A stretch of 64,000 nucleotides of DNA from Bdellovibrionota bacterium (GTDB lineage Bacteria > Bdellovibrionota_C > UBA2361 > JAFLCA01), in the NCBI GenBank assembly GCA_030584005.1, contig CP129486.1:310001-374000 (forward strand), written 5' to 3'. Below the pieces are notes generated by a model. The model was not told the origin of the DNA. It searched no databases and saw nothing but the letters and a program-made list of their open reading frames with translations. A program made the translations under genes and the position numbers. Every line of letters begins with the position of its first letter. Position 1 is the first letter of the stretch. Positions 35,965 through 45,466 of this stretch are shown piece by piece.

Positions 35965-38430
35965 TCAGGCTGTTGCCACGGTTTTTTTGCGCTTCATGCG
36001 GGCATTCTTGATCGATTCAGCCCTGGGACGTTTATCCAGGAGCGCAATCTCCAATACTTCACTGATATGCTTGGTGGGTATGAAGCGAATCTGCTGGCGC
36101 TGCTCCTTCGGAATATCTTCGAGGTCCTTGATATTCTCAAAAGGGATAATCACCTTGCGGATGCCATAGCGAAGCGCCGCTAATGCCTTCTCCTTGAGTC
36201 CTCCAACCGGCAGCACATTACCACGCAGGGTAATTTCACCGGTCATTGCGACTTCATTCGATACCTTGCGATGCGAGAGCGCCGATATGAGCGCCGTGGC
36301 AATGGTGATACCGGCCGACGGTCCGTCCTTAGGGGTGGCACCGCTCGGCACGTGGATATGAATATCCAGCTTTGAATGGAAATTCGGATCAAGTCCCAAC
36401 AGCTCCGCATTGGCACGGGCATAGAACAGGGCAGCATGGGCTGACTCCTGCATCACCTCACCAAGCTGGCCGGTCAGGTGCACCTGGCCATTACCTTTGG
36501 CTACGCTGGCCTCAATCGGCATGATCTCGCCGCCATGTACCGTCCAGGCAAGTCCTCGAGCCAACCCAGCAAGCTCGCGAGTGTCGTTATCCTCGGGATC
36601 GAACTTCGTATTGCCCAGTTTTTGCCGGATATCGGCACTACGAATCTTGGTCGGTATCTTTCCATTCTCTGCAACGAGCCGGGCGAGCTTTCGCATCAGC
36701 GCCCCAAGCTCTCGCTCCAAACCCCGCACTCCGGCCTCACGGGTATAGCGCTCAATCAGGAAGCGTATTGCTTCCCGATCGAACTGTAGGTCGTGCTCCT
36801 TGAGCCCGTTCTCCTGCAGCTGGCGTGGAATAAGAAATCGCTGTGCGATGTTTATTTTCTCATCGGTCGTGTAGCCTGCCAGGTAAATCACCTCAAGCCG
36901 ATCCAGCAGTGCATCCGGGATCGTATCTATCGTGTTGGCCGTGGCAATAAACAATACCTCCGAAAGATCGAACGGCACTCCGAGGTAATGATCGCGGAAT
37001 TCGGAGTTCTGCTGCGGATCAAGAACCTCCAGCAAGGCGGAGGCAGGATCGCCGCGGAAATCCGCTCCTATCTTATCTAGCTCATCAAGCACGAATACGG
37101 GATTGCAAGTTCCCGCCTGCTTCAGGCTCTGCAGGATCCGGCCCGGCATCGCTCCAACGTACGTGCGGCGATGGCCTCTGATCTCTGCCTCGTCGCGCAT
37201 TCCCCCCAGTGACATCCGCACGAACTTGCGGGACAGCGCCTCGGCTATTGATTTCCCGAGGGAGGTCTTGCCCACTCCCGGAGGACCGACAAAACAAAGG
37301 ATGGGACCACGGGAGCTGCTATTGAGTTTACGCACACTGAGGTACTCGATGATGCGTTCCTTGACCTTATCGAGGCCGTAGTGATCCGCATCAAGCACCC
37401 GTTGGGCGCGCTTTAAATCGAGTCTATCCTTGCTGCGCTGGCCCCACGGGAGGTCGACTACCCACTCCAAGTAGGTCCGCAGGAGTGAATAGTCTCCGGA
37501 CTCCGGGCTCATGTGCTGCAGACGCTTGAGCTGTTTCATGGCCTCTGTGCGAGCCTGATCAGGCAGCTTGGCCTTGGTCAGTGTCTCTTTGAGCTGCAGA
37601 AGATCGTCGACGGGCCCCTCCCCCTCGCCAAGCTCCTTCTGAATGAGCTTCATCTGCTCACGCAGGAAAAAATCGCGCTGACCCTTTTCGAGCTCATCTC
37701 TCGTCTTATCGCGAATCTTCTCGGAGACCAAAAACTGATTCAATTCGTCGGAGACTACTGCATCAGCGATACGCAGCCGCTCTATAGGATCCAGCTCCTC
37801 AAGGACGGCCTGGGCACGTGCAGGCTCCAGATGATAGTGAGCGACGATCACGTCAGCGAGCGCTCCAGGATCCGAGACATCTGCACTCACCAGCAAAAGC
37901 TCCTCAGGCACCTGCTCATACTCAACAAGCACCTGCAAGTTCTCCCGTATCCGATTAACCAAGACCTCGAGTTCAGCCGATGACTTGCGCCGCTTTGGCG
38001 GTGCAACCGGATGAATGCGGGCCTCAAGCAGCTGCTCAAGCTCCCGGTACTCTTTGACCTCGGCCCGCGCCAATCCCTGGAGGAACACCTTGACCCTGCC
38101 ATCAGCAAGCCGCAGGCTCCTTAGGACCGTGGCAACTACACCGAACGAATACAGGTCTTGCGGCCCCGGCGACTCCGCCTCTTGATTGCGCTGAGCGACA
38201 ACGAATACCAAATTATTTGTAGATGTGGCGCGCTCGATTGCATGCACACTGGCAGGGCGGCCAACATACAGCGACATAACGACGGAGGGGAATGCAACTA
38301 TATCTTTGGCCGGAACCACGGGCAGGTCCTGCGGAACGGTAAAGGTCCGCTCGATCCCCTGGACGGTGCCTGGCACCTCAGCCTTTCTTCGCTTCGACGA
38401 TCCTCTACGCTTCTTCGAGCCTTTTACCAT
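35965..38430 (-). CDS. lon: ATP-dependent protease Lon
   Basis: An 821-residue cytosolic AAA+ protease that degrades misfolded and regulatory proteins. A basic N-terminal extension (about 1-30) precedes the LON substrate-binding domain (about 36-230). A helical part and the AAA+ module follow, with Walker [10 protein letters not shown] (382-390) and Walker [10 protein letters not shown]. The C-terminal protease has Ser705 in KDGPSAG and Lys748 in GGLKEK. The tail is again basic ([11 protein letters not shown]). Frame and length are normal. Confidence 0.97.
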   Translation of the reverse strand: MVKGSKKRRGSSKRRKAEVPGTVQGIERTFTVPQDLPVVPAKDIVAFPSVVMSLYVGRPASVHAIERATSTNNLVFVVAQRNQEAESPGPQDLYSFGVVATVLRSLRLADGRVKVFLQGLARAEVKEYRELEQLLEARIHPVAPPKRRKSSAELEVLVNRIRENLQVLVEYEQVPEELLLVSADVSDPGALADVIVAHYHLEPARAQAVLEELDPIERLRIADAVVSDELNQFLVSEKIRDKTRDELEKGQRDFFLREQMKLIQKELGEGEGPVDDLLQLKETLTKAKLPDQARTEAMKQLKRLQHMSPESGDYSLLRTYLEWVVDLPWGQRSKDRLDLKRAQRVLDADHYGLDKVKERIIEYLSVRKLNSSSRGPILCFVGPPGVGKTSLGKSIAEALSRKFVRMSLGGMRDEAEIRGHRRTYVGAMPGRILQSLKQAGTCNPVFVLDELDKIGADFRGDPASALLEVLDPQQNSEFRDHYLGVPFDLSEVLFIATANTIDTIPDALLDRLEVIYLAGYTTDEKINIAQRFLIPRQLQENGLKEHDLQFDREAIRFLIERYTREAGVRGLERELGALMRKLARLVAENGKIPTKIRSADIRQKLGNTKFDPEDNDTRELAGLARGLAWTVHGGEIMPIEASVAKGNGQVHLTGQLGEVMQESAHAALFYARANAELLGLDPNFHSKLDIHIHVPSGATPKDGPSAGITIATALISALSHRKVSNEVAMTGEITLRGNVLPVGGLKEKALAALRYGIRKVIIPFENIKDLEDIPKEQRQQIRFIPTKHISEVLEIALLDKRPRAESIKNARMKRKKTVATA

Positions 38431-38534
38431 ACTATTACTTCCTCACTGGGGGCTTTCTCCCGAACCGCAGGGTGACTATTCGTGGTTTCATAAACGCCAT
38501 TCTTGGCAGTTTTAAATCCACTTCTAACGCGCGC

Positions 38535-40505
38535 CTATCGCTTGCTTGCACCCACAGTGGCCGGGGTCCAGCTAAGCGCGTCCTCCCTTGCTGCAAGTCC
38601 TTTCGACTCCTGTGCTGGGGCAGCAATCTCGGAGGGCGCTGCGCTTGGGAGATCCGCCAGCATCGGATCGACCTCTGGTTCAAGCGCTTTAAAAGCACCA
38701 TCGCGGTATTCCAAAACCTCGAATGTACGGCTTACCTCTCCATCTCCTTGTACCGCGATGCGGCCTGTGAGCCCATACAATATCGGTGCTTCGAGCAACG
38801 CGCGCTCCACGGATCTGCCGGTATCCGCACCGGGGCCCAGAGCGGCAAGCAGGACCGAGGCAATATCAAACCCCTGTGCCGCTAGAAAATCCGGCGGCTC
38901 ACCATACTTTTCTCTGTACAGCGCCACGAAACGCTGTGTTTGCTCCCCCGAACCACTCGCATTGAATGCCGACACAACCACGGCGCCGTTCATCACCGCC
39001 CGTGACTGATTGAGCGCCTGCAGCTCATCCCACAATACTACCCCCATCGGTGTAATGCGCTTCCTCGCCTCCCTCGAAAGGTTCGAGAACAGGCGCGAGG
39101 CGCGTACAACCGTATCCGGCATGAACACCGCCTCCGCGGTGGTCAGTTCAAGTTCCTGCGCTGCTACGAGCAGATCCGTTTCATTACCACGCGTGTATCC
39201 CTTCTCATACACAACGCTCCCTCCGCTCTGAGCCACCAGTTCTCGAAAGGCTGTTGCATATTCCTCGCCTGCAACATCAGCGGGGTAGATAAGGGCGAAC
39301 CGCCTGAGCTGTCTTACCGCCATTACTCCCTGCAACAATGACTCGACCTGGCTACGGACAGTTGGCCCGAACCGAAACGCTCTGCCACCGGGGTGAAAAT
39401 CAGACGACTTTGATAGCGCGATAAGGGGAATATCCTTCTCGTCGAGGACTTGCCGCACCGCATGGGCATGTTCAGCAATCAAGGGGCCAATTACCAAGGC
39501 CACCGCCGGATCGGCGCTTGCGGCTAGGGCCTGTCCGACCGCCTGGTCAACGTCATCGCCCGTATCAAGGAACTTGATCTCCAGGCCATGGCGCTGCGGA
39601 AAACTTTGAAACGCAAGCTCCATACCCTGACGTGAGCTTCGGCCTAGCCGTTCGAATTTTCCAGAAAGGGGCAACAGTGCGGCGAACGCCATCGCCGCTC
39701 CAGGGGAGCTCTCTACCTGCGGCAGATGAGTAGAACGCGTCAGGGCGATAGCCTCGCCGCCATCCGTGCGCCGACGCATCTCCTCGGCAAGCAGTCCGCG
39801 CATCAACGAGTCACTTTCCCACAGGGGTACAATTTTAGCGAACACTTCACTCGGCAAACTTTGAATGGTATCGATTGCCCCCCTTCTGGCTGCATCGGCC
39901 AGTACCGCATTGCTTCCCGCAGCACGGTAGACTCGCGAAAACCAGGCCAACGCCTGTTCGGTGTCGCCTTGTGTTCTATAGGCATATGCGAAGAGCAGCG
40001 ACGAGCGCGCATCAACCTCTTCACTGCTGCGCCCAGATTTTATGAAATGTGAACTCAGCGTCCGCAGCGCCTCCCGCCCATTCCCAATAGCGATATTGGC
40101 ACCGACTACCCTCAACATCGTCGCTTCCTTCTCGCTTGCATTCATGGCTGCAGTGGGAGCTTTCAAATACAGTTCGAGCGCACCGTGATAGTCCCCGCGT
40201 TGCACGCGATCGTCCCCCTCCAGAAGAAAGGGACTGCGTAAGGCGCGTCCCTCAAGGTCATAGCGCAGCGGCCAGGTTTCCCAAGGCTTCGCAGCACCAA
40301 CATGCGATACATTCTTGGTGTCATGATCGACCCCCGGAATCGCAAGCTGCATCGACTCGCGCTGCCTAGAGCTCGTTTGTGCGGGATAATAACGCTCCTG
40401 TTGCGAGGAACAGGACGAAACGAACAGAGCGCATGCGCACAATAACGCAAGGCATGGCACTCTCCCCAACCGTAAAGGCACTGCGCCCAGATTCATTCCC
40501 TTCAT
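38535..40505 (-). CDS. LpoA-like outer-membrane lipoprotein (penicillin-binding-protein activator type)
   Basis: A 656-residue lipoprotein. The signal CACALFVSSC near residues 20-30 gives a lipidation site. The N-terminal 270 residues are helical and TPR-like (GDYHGALELYLKAP, TQGDTEQALAWFSRVYRAAG). The C-terminal 370 form a periplasmic-binding-protein-like domain: FAALLPLSGKFERLGRSSRQ, VIGPLIAEH, RRFALIYPADVAGEEYATAF. This two-part layout is that of LpoA/YraM, which activates PBP1A in gammaproteobacteria. Similar proteins elsewhere may bind other ligands, so the exact role is inferred. ATG 40505 is chosen as nearest the lipoprotein signal. Confidence 0.8.
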   Translation of the reverse strand: MKGMNLGAVPLRLGRVPCLALLCACALFVSSCSSQQERYYPAQTSSRQRESMQLAIPGVDHDTKNVSHVGAAKPWETWPLRYDLEGRALRSPFLLEGDDRVQRGDYHGALELYLKAPTAAMNASEKEATMLRVVGANIAIGNGREALRTLSSHFIKSGRSSEEVDARSSLLFAYAYRTQGDTEQALAWFSRVYRAAGSNAVLADAARRGAIDTIQSLPSEVFAKIVPLWESDSLMRGLLAEEMRRRTDGGEAIALTRSTHLPQVESSPGAAMAFAALLPLSGKFERLGRSSRQGMELAFQSFPQRHGLEIKFLDTGDDVDQAVGQALAASADPAVALVIGPLIAEHAHAVRQVLDEKDIPLIALSKSSDFHPGGRAFRFGPTVRSQVESLLQGVMAVRQLRRFALIYPADVAGEEYATAFRELVAQSGGSVVYEKGYTRGNETDLLVAAQELELTTAEAVFMPDTVVRASRLFSNLSREARKRITPMGVVLWDELQALNQSRAVMNGAVVVSAFNASGSGEQTQRFVALYREKYGEPPDFLAAQGFDIASVLLAALGPGADTGRSVERALLEAPILYGLTGRIAVQGDGEVSRTFEVLEYRDGAFKALEPEVDPMLADLPSAAPSEIAAPAQESKGLAAREDALSWTPATVGASKR

Positions 40506-40799
40506 ATCGATCCAATGACTGAATACCTTCCTAGGGTGCTGCGCGGTTATAGCCACAATCACCTGTCTTAATTCAATACCGCAATGGTGTACCATCGACC
40601 TCAATTTCCCCGGCGGAAAAGCTGTTCCGGCCTAAGCCCACAGCCTCCCTCACCTCAGCACGTACATCCAAACAGATGACTTCTCTCCTCAGGCATCACA
40701 CGCTATGGTGCAAAGACCTGCGGGGTAGGTTTGGCGCACGACTGTTTTGGCCTAACCAGTTGAAATATTTGGATATCGGTCCCTAATCGAGGGAGCTAC

Positions 40800-41618
40800 A
40801 TGAATATGATGAACGATACGAGTGGCTGGAGTGGCCGATTTTTAAGAGCTCTCACCCTGTCTGTGGCCCTAATTGCTTTGGGTCTCGCCAGCGGCTGCGG
40901 AGGCGGCGGGGGCGATGATGAGCTCAGCCAGAATAGCTGCTCACTACTTGGCCTCTCAACCCGGATTATCAATGGCTCCGCCTGTGCAGAGAGTCAAGCG
41001 CCCGTAGTGCGCCTCTCTTTAATTTCGCGCAATGCTACCGCACTCTGCTCGGGCACCGTCATCTCCCCCACCAAGGTACTCACTGCAGCACATTGTTTCT
41101 TGGGGCCTGCGATTTCGCGTGTCGATGTGCTCGTTGAGGGGCAGACCATTTCGGCAACACAGGCCTTCATACACCCCGGCGTAGCAGTCGAACCGCGCAC
41201 CAAGGCGGTATTGAATGATGTGGCTGTGGTGGAGCTTGCTCGACCGACCACTATAGCTCCCGTCGCTCTATATACCTCTTCATCAGTGGGCCCCGGAGAT
41301 GTCTTCTCGGTCTTTGGTTATGGACTCGATGAGCGAGGGTTTGCGGGCACTCTGCGCAGCGGTGAGATGCGCGTGGAGGATCTCACTGAGAACCACATCT
41401 TTGCACGCTACGAGGGCGAAGGCAGCAACACCTGCAATGGCGACTCGGGTGGCCCCGCCCTTCTGGAGATTCGCGGCCAGCCCACACTGATTGGACTAAC
41501 CTCTTCGGGCGCCAATCCTGATTGCGGACCTGGAGATCTATCGCTATTCCAGTACATCCAAAACGAAGGGGTGCTTGAGTTTCTTCGCCAGGTTGCCCCC
41601 GAAATTCAGGAACGCTAG
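40800..41618 (+). CDS. Trypsin-like serine protease lipoprotein
   Basis: A 272-residue secreted protease of the chymotrypsin fold (S1). The signal ends in a lipobox, GLASGC, and the mature end CGGGGGDDE may retain or direct the protein in the envelope. The catalytic triad is complete: His in TAAHC, Asp in NDVAVVEL and Ser in CNGDSGGP. The Cys after NT and the others suggest disulphides. A good ribosome site, GAGGGAG, lies 5 bases before the ATG. No propeptide cleavage arginine pair is obvious, but IINGS after STR resembles the activation site. Confidence 0.9.
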   Translation: MNMMNDTSGWSGRFLRALTLSVALIALGLASGCGGGGGDDELSQNSCSLLGLSTRIINGSACAESQAPVVRLSLISRNATALCSGTVISPTKVLTAAHCFLGPAISRVDVLVEGQTISATQAFIHPGVAVEPRTKAVLNDVAVVELARPTTIAPVALYTSSSVGPGDVFSVFGYGLDERGFAGTLRSGEMRVEDLTENHIFARYEGEGSNTCNGDSGGPALLEIRGQPTLIGLTSSGANPDCGPGDLSLFQYIQNEGVLEFLRQVAPEIQER

Positions 41619-41621
41619 CCC

Positions 41622-41850
41622 GAAATTTGGGTGAACCAGTCTGCGATGTGGGAAAAAGTGCAGTGTCTCCCTAGTTGCTGTTCTTTGAGTCGCCTTCAGC
41701 CGCCCCAAGGATGGCGCAGCAAACGTCAGAGGTGTTTGGGGCGAGGCGGAGCCGGGGCCTTTTGGGCTCCCGGCGTAGCTGGGAGCGCTTTCCGCAATAC
41801 ATCGATTAAGGCCGCTCCTAACGAACCCATACCAATTCACCCTAAATTGT
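41622..41850. mobile_element. Inverted-repeat-bounded element, MITE-like
   Basis: The left end CGAAATTTGGGTGAACCAGT (from 41622) is answered near 41831-41850 by the reverse of CGACAATTTAGGGTGAATTG, giving imperfect 20-base terminal inverted repeats about 229 bases apart. Inside lie a fragment of the hairpin repeat (GCAGTGTCTCCCTAGT, 41661-41676) and the dispersed GGATGGCGC...TTTGGGGCGA repeat (about 41707-41745). No coding capacity was seen. The rest of the gap to 42114 shows nothing identifiable. Confidence 0.5.
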
Positions 41851-42114
41851 CGTATGAAAGCTCTCAGGCGCGAACATTGCGTGAACCACCTGCCATGGAT
41901 TCGGCTTCATGCAATATCGCAACTAGTCGCAGGGGTACACTGAATGAGGGCCACCGATGGCACTGGTTCCGCGTCTCCACACTATGCCCGTACGCAGGCT
42001 AGCGGGCTAACGCGACAGTACGACTAGCCGCCTTGACCGAATTGAGCAGGTAGGTTTCGCACTCGCCGGCCAGTTTGAGTGGAGCAAGTCAATAACCTCT
42101 TCCAGGAGAACACC

Positions 42115-42741
42115 ATGGAGCACACCGCACAGACAGCAACCTGTTCCGCCGACAAGGTAAAGAGCATGCTGCAGCGAGCCGTTTCCCTGCTCACCCATAG
42201 TGAAAAAACCTGGGAAGAAATAAAGCAAGAGTCGACCTCGGTTGGCCAGCTCTATAAGGAATGGATCGTGCCGTTCGCAGCCATTTCCCCGATTATGTCC
42301 CTAATCAAGGGAACATTCATCGGGTATACGGTCCCAGTCAGCGGACAGGTCATTACCACGCCCTTTATGGCTGGGGTGGTCGGGGCGCTGGTGCAGTATG
42401 CAATCGGTCTCGGATTAATGTATGTGGCCGCAGTAATCTTGAGCCAGCTTGCCTCGAAATTCGGCGGATCGATGGATATTGTCGCCGGCCTCAAGAACGT
42501 CTTCTTTGCAGCACTGCCTTCGATGGTTGCAAGCGTCTTGATGATAGTGCCGATGGGATCTCTGCTTTACATCTTGGTGGGCCTCTTCTGTATCTATCTT
42601 TTTTACCTGGGTTCAAAGAAGCTCTCCAACGTTCCTGCAGAGAAACATTTGGGTTTCTTTGTGCTCTCAGTGATCGCAATCCTCGCAGTCAATTTCTTGA
42701 TTAGCTTGTTGCTGCTCCCCCTATTCATGGTATCGGCTTAG
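42115..42741 (+). CDS. Yip1 family membrane protein
   Basis: A 208-residue protein with an N-terminal amphipathic stretch (LLTHSEKTWEEIKQES, about 25-40) and five membrane helices from residue 55 to the end. The start region and the WIVPFAAISPI segment are typical of bacterial Yip1 (DUF1282) proteins, whose function is not established. ATG 42115 has AGGAGA 6 bases upstream, so longer frames are rejected. It probably heads a transcript with the nuclease (47-base gap) and the MFS gene. Confidence 0.8.
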   Translation: MEHTAQTATCSADKVKSMLQRAVSLLTHSEKTWEEIKQESTSVGQLYKEWIVPFAAISPIMSLIKGTFIGYTVPVSGQVITTPFMAGVVGALVQYAIGLGLMYVAAVILSQLASKFGGSMDIVAGLKNVFFAALPSMVASVLMIVPMGSLLYILVGLFCIYLFYLGSKKLSNVPAEKHLGFFVLSVIAILAVNFLISLLLLPLFMVSA

Positions 42742-42788
42742 CGATTACCACTCGATAGGCGCGAAACTTCAACAACGGAGCCCTTAGT

Positions 42789-44198
42789 TTGACCTCTGCA
42801 TGCATTACCATCACCCCCTTTGGTGCGGCAGGAGAGGTCACCGGGTCTTCGTACCTTGTGAAGACCCCGCACGGTTCTCTATTGGTAGACTTTGGCATCT
42901 TCCAGGGTACTCCGGCGGCCCGTGAGAAGAATCGGGTGCCCGAGGACCTTAACCCTCGTAATCTCAAAGCGGTCTTGCTAACCCATGCGCACCTTGATCA
43001 TTGCGGACGGCTACCCCTCTTAGTGCGTGCCGGATTCAAGGCGCCCATTTACTGCACCCAAGCCAGTATCGAGATGAGCCGCCTCATTCTCGAAGACGCG
43101 GCCCGTGTGCAAGAAAGCGATACTCTGGCTGAGAATAAGCGCCGGGTGCGCGCTGGCCTGCCGAAGATCGCGCCCATGTATACCGAAGATGATGTTGTGC
43201 AAACGTTAGCGCTGATGCGTCCTGTCGAATACGGATCCCCCCTGGCACTTGCCCCGGAACTGCAGGCAACGTGGCACGATGCGGGGCACATGTTGGGCTC
43301 GGCGAGCATAGCGCTTAAGATTGGTCATGATAGCAAACATACGAGCGTGCTTTTTTCAGGGGACATTGGGCCGCGCCGTTCGCCCTTCCTGCGAGATCCA
43401 GTGCGATTCCATGATGCCGATATCGTGTTTATGGAGAGCACGTACGGCAACCGCGATCATCGAACGATGAACGAGACCCTGGATGAATTAAGCTCGGTGG
43501 TGCTCGAGACGGTCGCCAGGCGAGGTCGTATACTAGTGCCTGCGTTTGCGGTCGGACGCACACAGGAGCTCCTTTACCATTTTGCAACGCTGCAAAGGGA
43601 GAAGCGGATTCCCGCCCTCCCTATCTTTGTAGATAGCCCCATGGCGATTGAAGCCATGCGAATTTACGCCCAGAACATCGACTACTTTGATAAGGAGGCT
43701 CAGGACCTCATTCGATCGGGCCAATTGCAGCGAGAGCTGGCCAATGTGAAAGCATGCCCAACAGTGGAGGACTCAAAGGCCCTAAACGCATTGGAAGGGC
43801 CGCATGTCATCATTGCCGGGTCAGGAATGTGCACCGGTGGACGGATCCTGCACCATCTGCGAAACCATCTTTGGAAAGAGGATACTACGGTAATGTTCGT
43901 GGGATTTCAGAGCAGGGGCACCTTAGGCCGACGCATTGTCGATCGGCAACCGCGGATTTCAATTCATGGAATTCCCGTTGCGGTGCGTGCCTCGATCCGC
44001 ACACTCGGTGGATTTAGTGCGCATGCGGGTCGGTCGGAGCTGCTGGCCTGGTTATCAACTCTAGCTCCAGGATCCCCGCGCGTTCAGCTCGTGCATGGAG
44101 AGGATGAGGCGCGGCAATCACTCGCGTCCGCAATCCGTGATCGTTATGACCTCGTGGTGGAACTACCGATGCAAGGAGTGGAGATTCAGGCTCCCTGA
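42789..44198 (+). CDS. Metallo-beta-lactamase/beta-CASP RNA-processing nuclease
   Basis: A 469-residue homologue of CPSF73/Ysh1-type nucleases. Metal motif 2 is THAHLDHCGRLP, motif 3 a histidine in HDAGHMLGSAS and motif 4 the Asp in FSGDIG. The beta-CASP insertion (about 230-380) follows with ESTYGNRDH, VPAFAVGRTQELLY and GSGMCTGGRI. The final histidine motif is FSAHAGRSELL. The start is TTG, as no in-frame ATG precedes the fold, with CGGAG about 9 bases before it. Such enzymes cut RNA; the bacterial substrates are not known. Confidence 0.88.
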   Translation: MTSACITITPFGAAGEVTGSSYLVKTPHGSLLVDFGIFQGTPAAREKNRVPEDLNPRNLKAVLLTHAHLDHCGRLPLLVRAGFKAPIYCTQASIEMSRLILEDAARVQESDTLAENKRRVRAGLPKIAPMYTEDDVVQTLALMRPVEYGSPLALAPELQATWHDAGHMLGSASIALKIGHDSKHTSVLFSGDIGPRRSPFLRDPVRFHDADIVFMESTYGNRDHRTMNETLDELSSVVLETVARRGRILVPAFAVGRTQELLYHFATLQREKRIPALPIFVDSPMAIEAMRIYAQNIDYFDKEAQDLIRSGQLQRELANVKACPTVEDSKALNALEGPHVIIAGSGMCTGGRILHHLRNHLWKEDTTVMFVGFQSRGTLGRRIVDRQPRISIHGIPVAVRASIRTLGGFSAHAGRSELLAWLSTLAPGSPRVQLVHGEDEARQSLASAIRDRYDLVVELPMQGVEIQAP

Positions 44199-44217
44199 AT
44201 GATGAGAGGACCTCGGC

Positions 44218-45453
44218 ATGGCAACACCTCGCTCCGCTGAAATGACAAATCGAACCCGTGCCATCGCCGTACTAGTGGCGGCACTCGGATACTTTGTCGA
44301 TGTATACGACCTCATTCTATTCAGCGTCACTCGTGTGGCGAGCCTGCGGGATCTTGGATTTCAGGGCGATGAACTGCTCCACCATGGGGTGTACCTGCTC
44401 AACATGCAGATGTTCGGCCTGCTGTTAGGGGGGGTGCTGTGGGGAGTGCTTGGAGATAAGTTTGGCAGGGTCGCCGTTCTCTTCGGTTCTATTCTCTTAT
44501 ACTCCTCGGCGAATATTCTCAACGCCTTCGTCTACACGATAGAGGGTTATGGCGTGTTGCGCCTGGTGGCCGGTATCGGTCTGGCCGGGGAGCTTGGCGC
44601 CGGAATAACGCTGGTCAGCGAAATCATGCCCAAGGAGACACGTGGGTATGCAACCACAATCGTAGCAAGCGTGGGAGTCGCTGGAGCAGTAGCAGCATCT
44701 TTGGTCGGTGAAACCTTCCACTGGCGCACGGCATATATCATCGGCGGGGTGATGGGTTTCGCGCTGCTCGTTCTTCGTATCCTCACTCATGAATCGGGGT
44801 TGTTCCACGAGGTCACCAAGAAGAGTGTGCGCAGGGGTGACCTGCTGTTGCTCTTTCGATCGCGCGAGCGCGTGTTGCGGTATCTGCGCTGTATCATGGT
44901 TGGCGTGCCGATCTGGTATGTGGTGGGAATTCTGTTTACCTTTGCTCCTGAAATCGGGGCGGCACTTGAGATGCCTGAACTCCCCACGGCCGGGAAGGCC
45001 GTGCTTTTCGGCTATATAGGCCTCGTGCTGGGAGACCTTGCCAGTGGCCTCCTCAGCCAGCTTCTAAGGAGCCGCAAGAAGGCCTTGGCTCTTTTCATCT
45101 TTTTGACCGCTGTTTTCTCGGGGCTGATCCTCAGCAGTCACGGAATGAGTACGGCGTATTTTTATGCCCTGTGTGTGCCCGCCGGAATTGCGGTGGGATA
45201 TTGGGCCGTATTTGTTACTTCCGCGGCCGAGCAGTTCGGTACAAACTTGCGGGCGACCGCCGCGACCACAGCGCCAAACTTTGTGCGCGGATTTGTTGTG
45301 GTGCTCACCTCGCTGTTCGAGTTTTGGAAGCCCTCAGTCGGTGTCGTGCAAAGTGCCTTCTACGTTGGAGTAGTGGCAATTGGATTGGCGGTGATATCCC
45401 TCATAGGGCTGCGAGAGTCATTCGGGAGAGACCTCGATTTCATAGAGGAGTGA
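44218..45453 (+). CDS. Major facilitator superfamily transporter
   Basis: A 411-residue inner-membrane transporter with twelve hydrophobic helices. The loop 2-3 signature is visible as GDKFGRV, and helix 4-5 carries GLAGELGAGITLVSEIMPKE and RGYATT, resembling the sugar-porter/sialate branch. The substrate cannot be inferred. It lies 19 bases after the beta-CASP gene, with GAGAGGA before its ATG, and is probably co-transcribed. It converges on the long Thr-linker gene. Confidence 0.87.
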   Translation: MATPRSAEMTNRTRAIAVLVAALGYFVDVYDLILFSVTRVASLRDLGFQGDELLHHGVYLLNMQMFGLLLGGVLWGVLGDKFGRVAVLFGSILLYSSANILNAFVYTIEGYGVLRLVAGIGLAGELGAGITLVSEIMPKETRGYATTIVASVGVAGAVAASLVGETFHWRTAYIIGGVMGFALLVLRILTHESGLFHEVTKKSVRRGDLLLLFRSRERVLRYLRCIMVGVPIWYVVGILFTFAPEIGAALEMPELPTAGKAVLFGYIGLVLGDLASGLLSQLLRSRKKALALFIFLTAVFSGLILSSHGMSTAYFYALCVPAGIAVGYWAVFVTSAAEQFGTNLRATAATTAPNFVRGFVVVLTSLFEFWKPSVGVVQSAFYVGVVAIGLAVISLIGLRESFGRDLDFIEE

Positions 45454-45466
45454 GTCGTCTTCGCGG

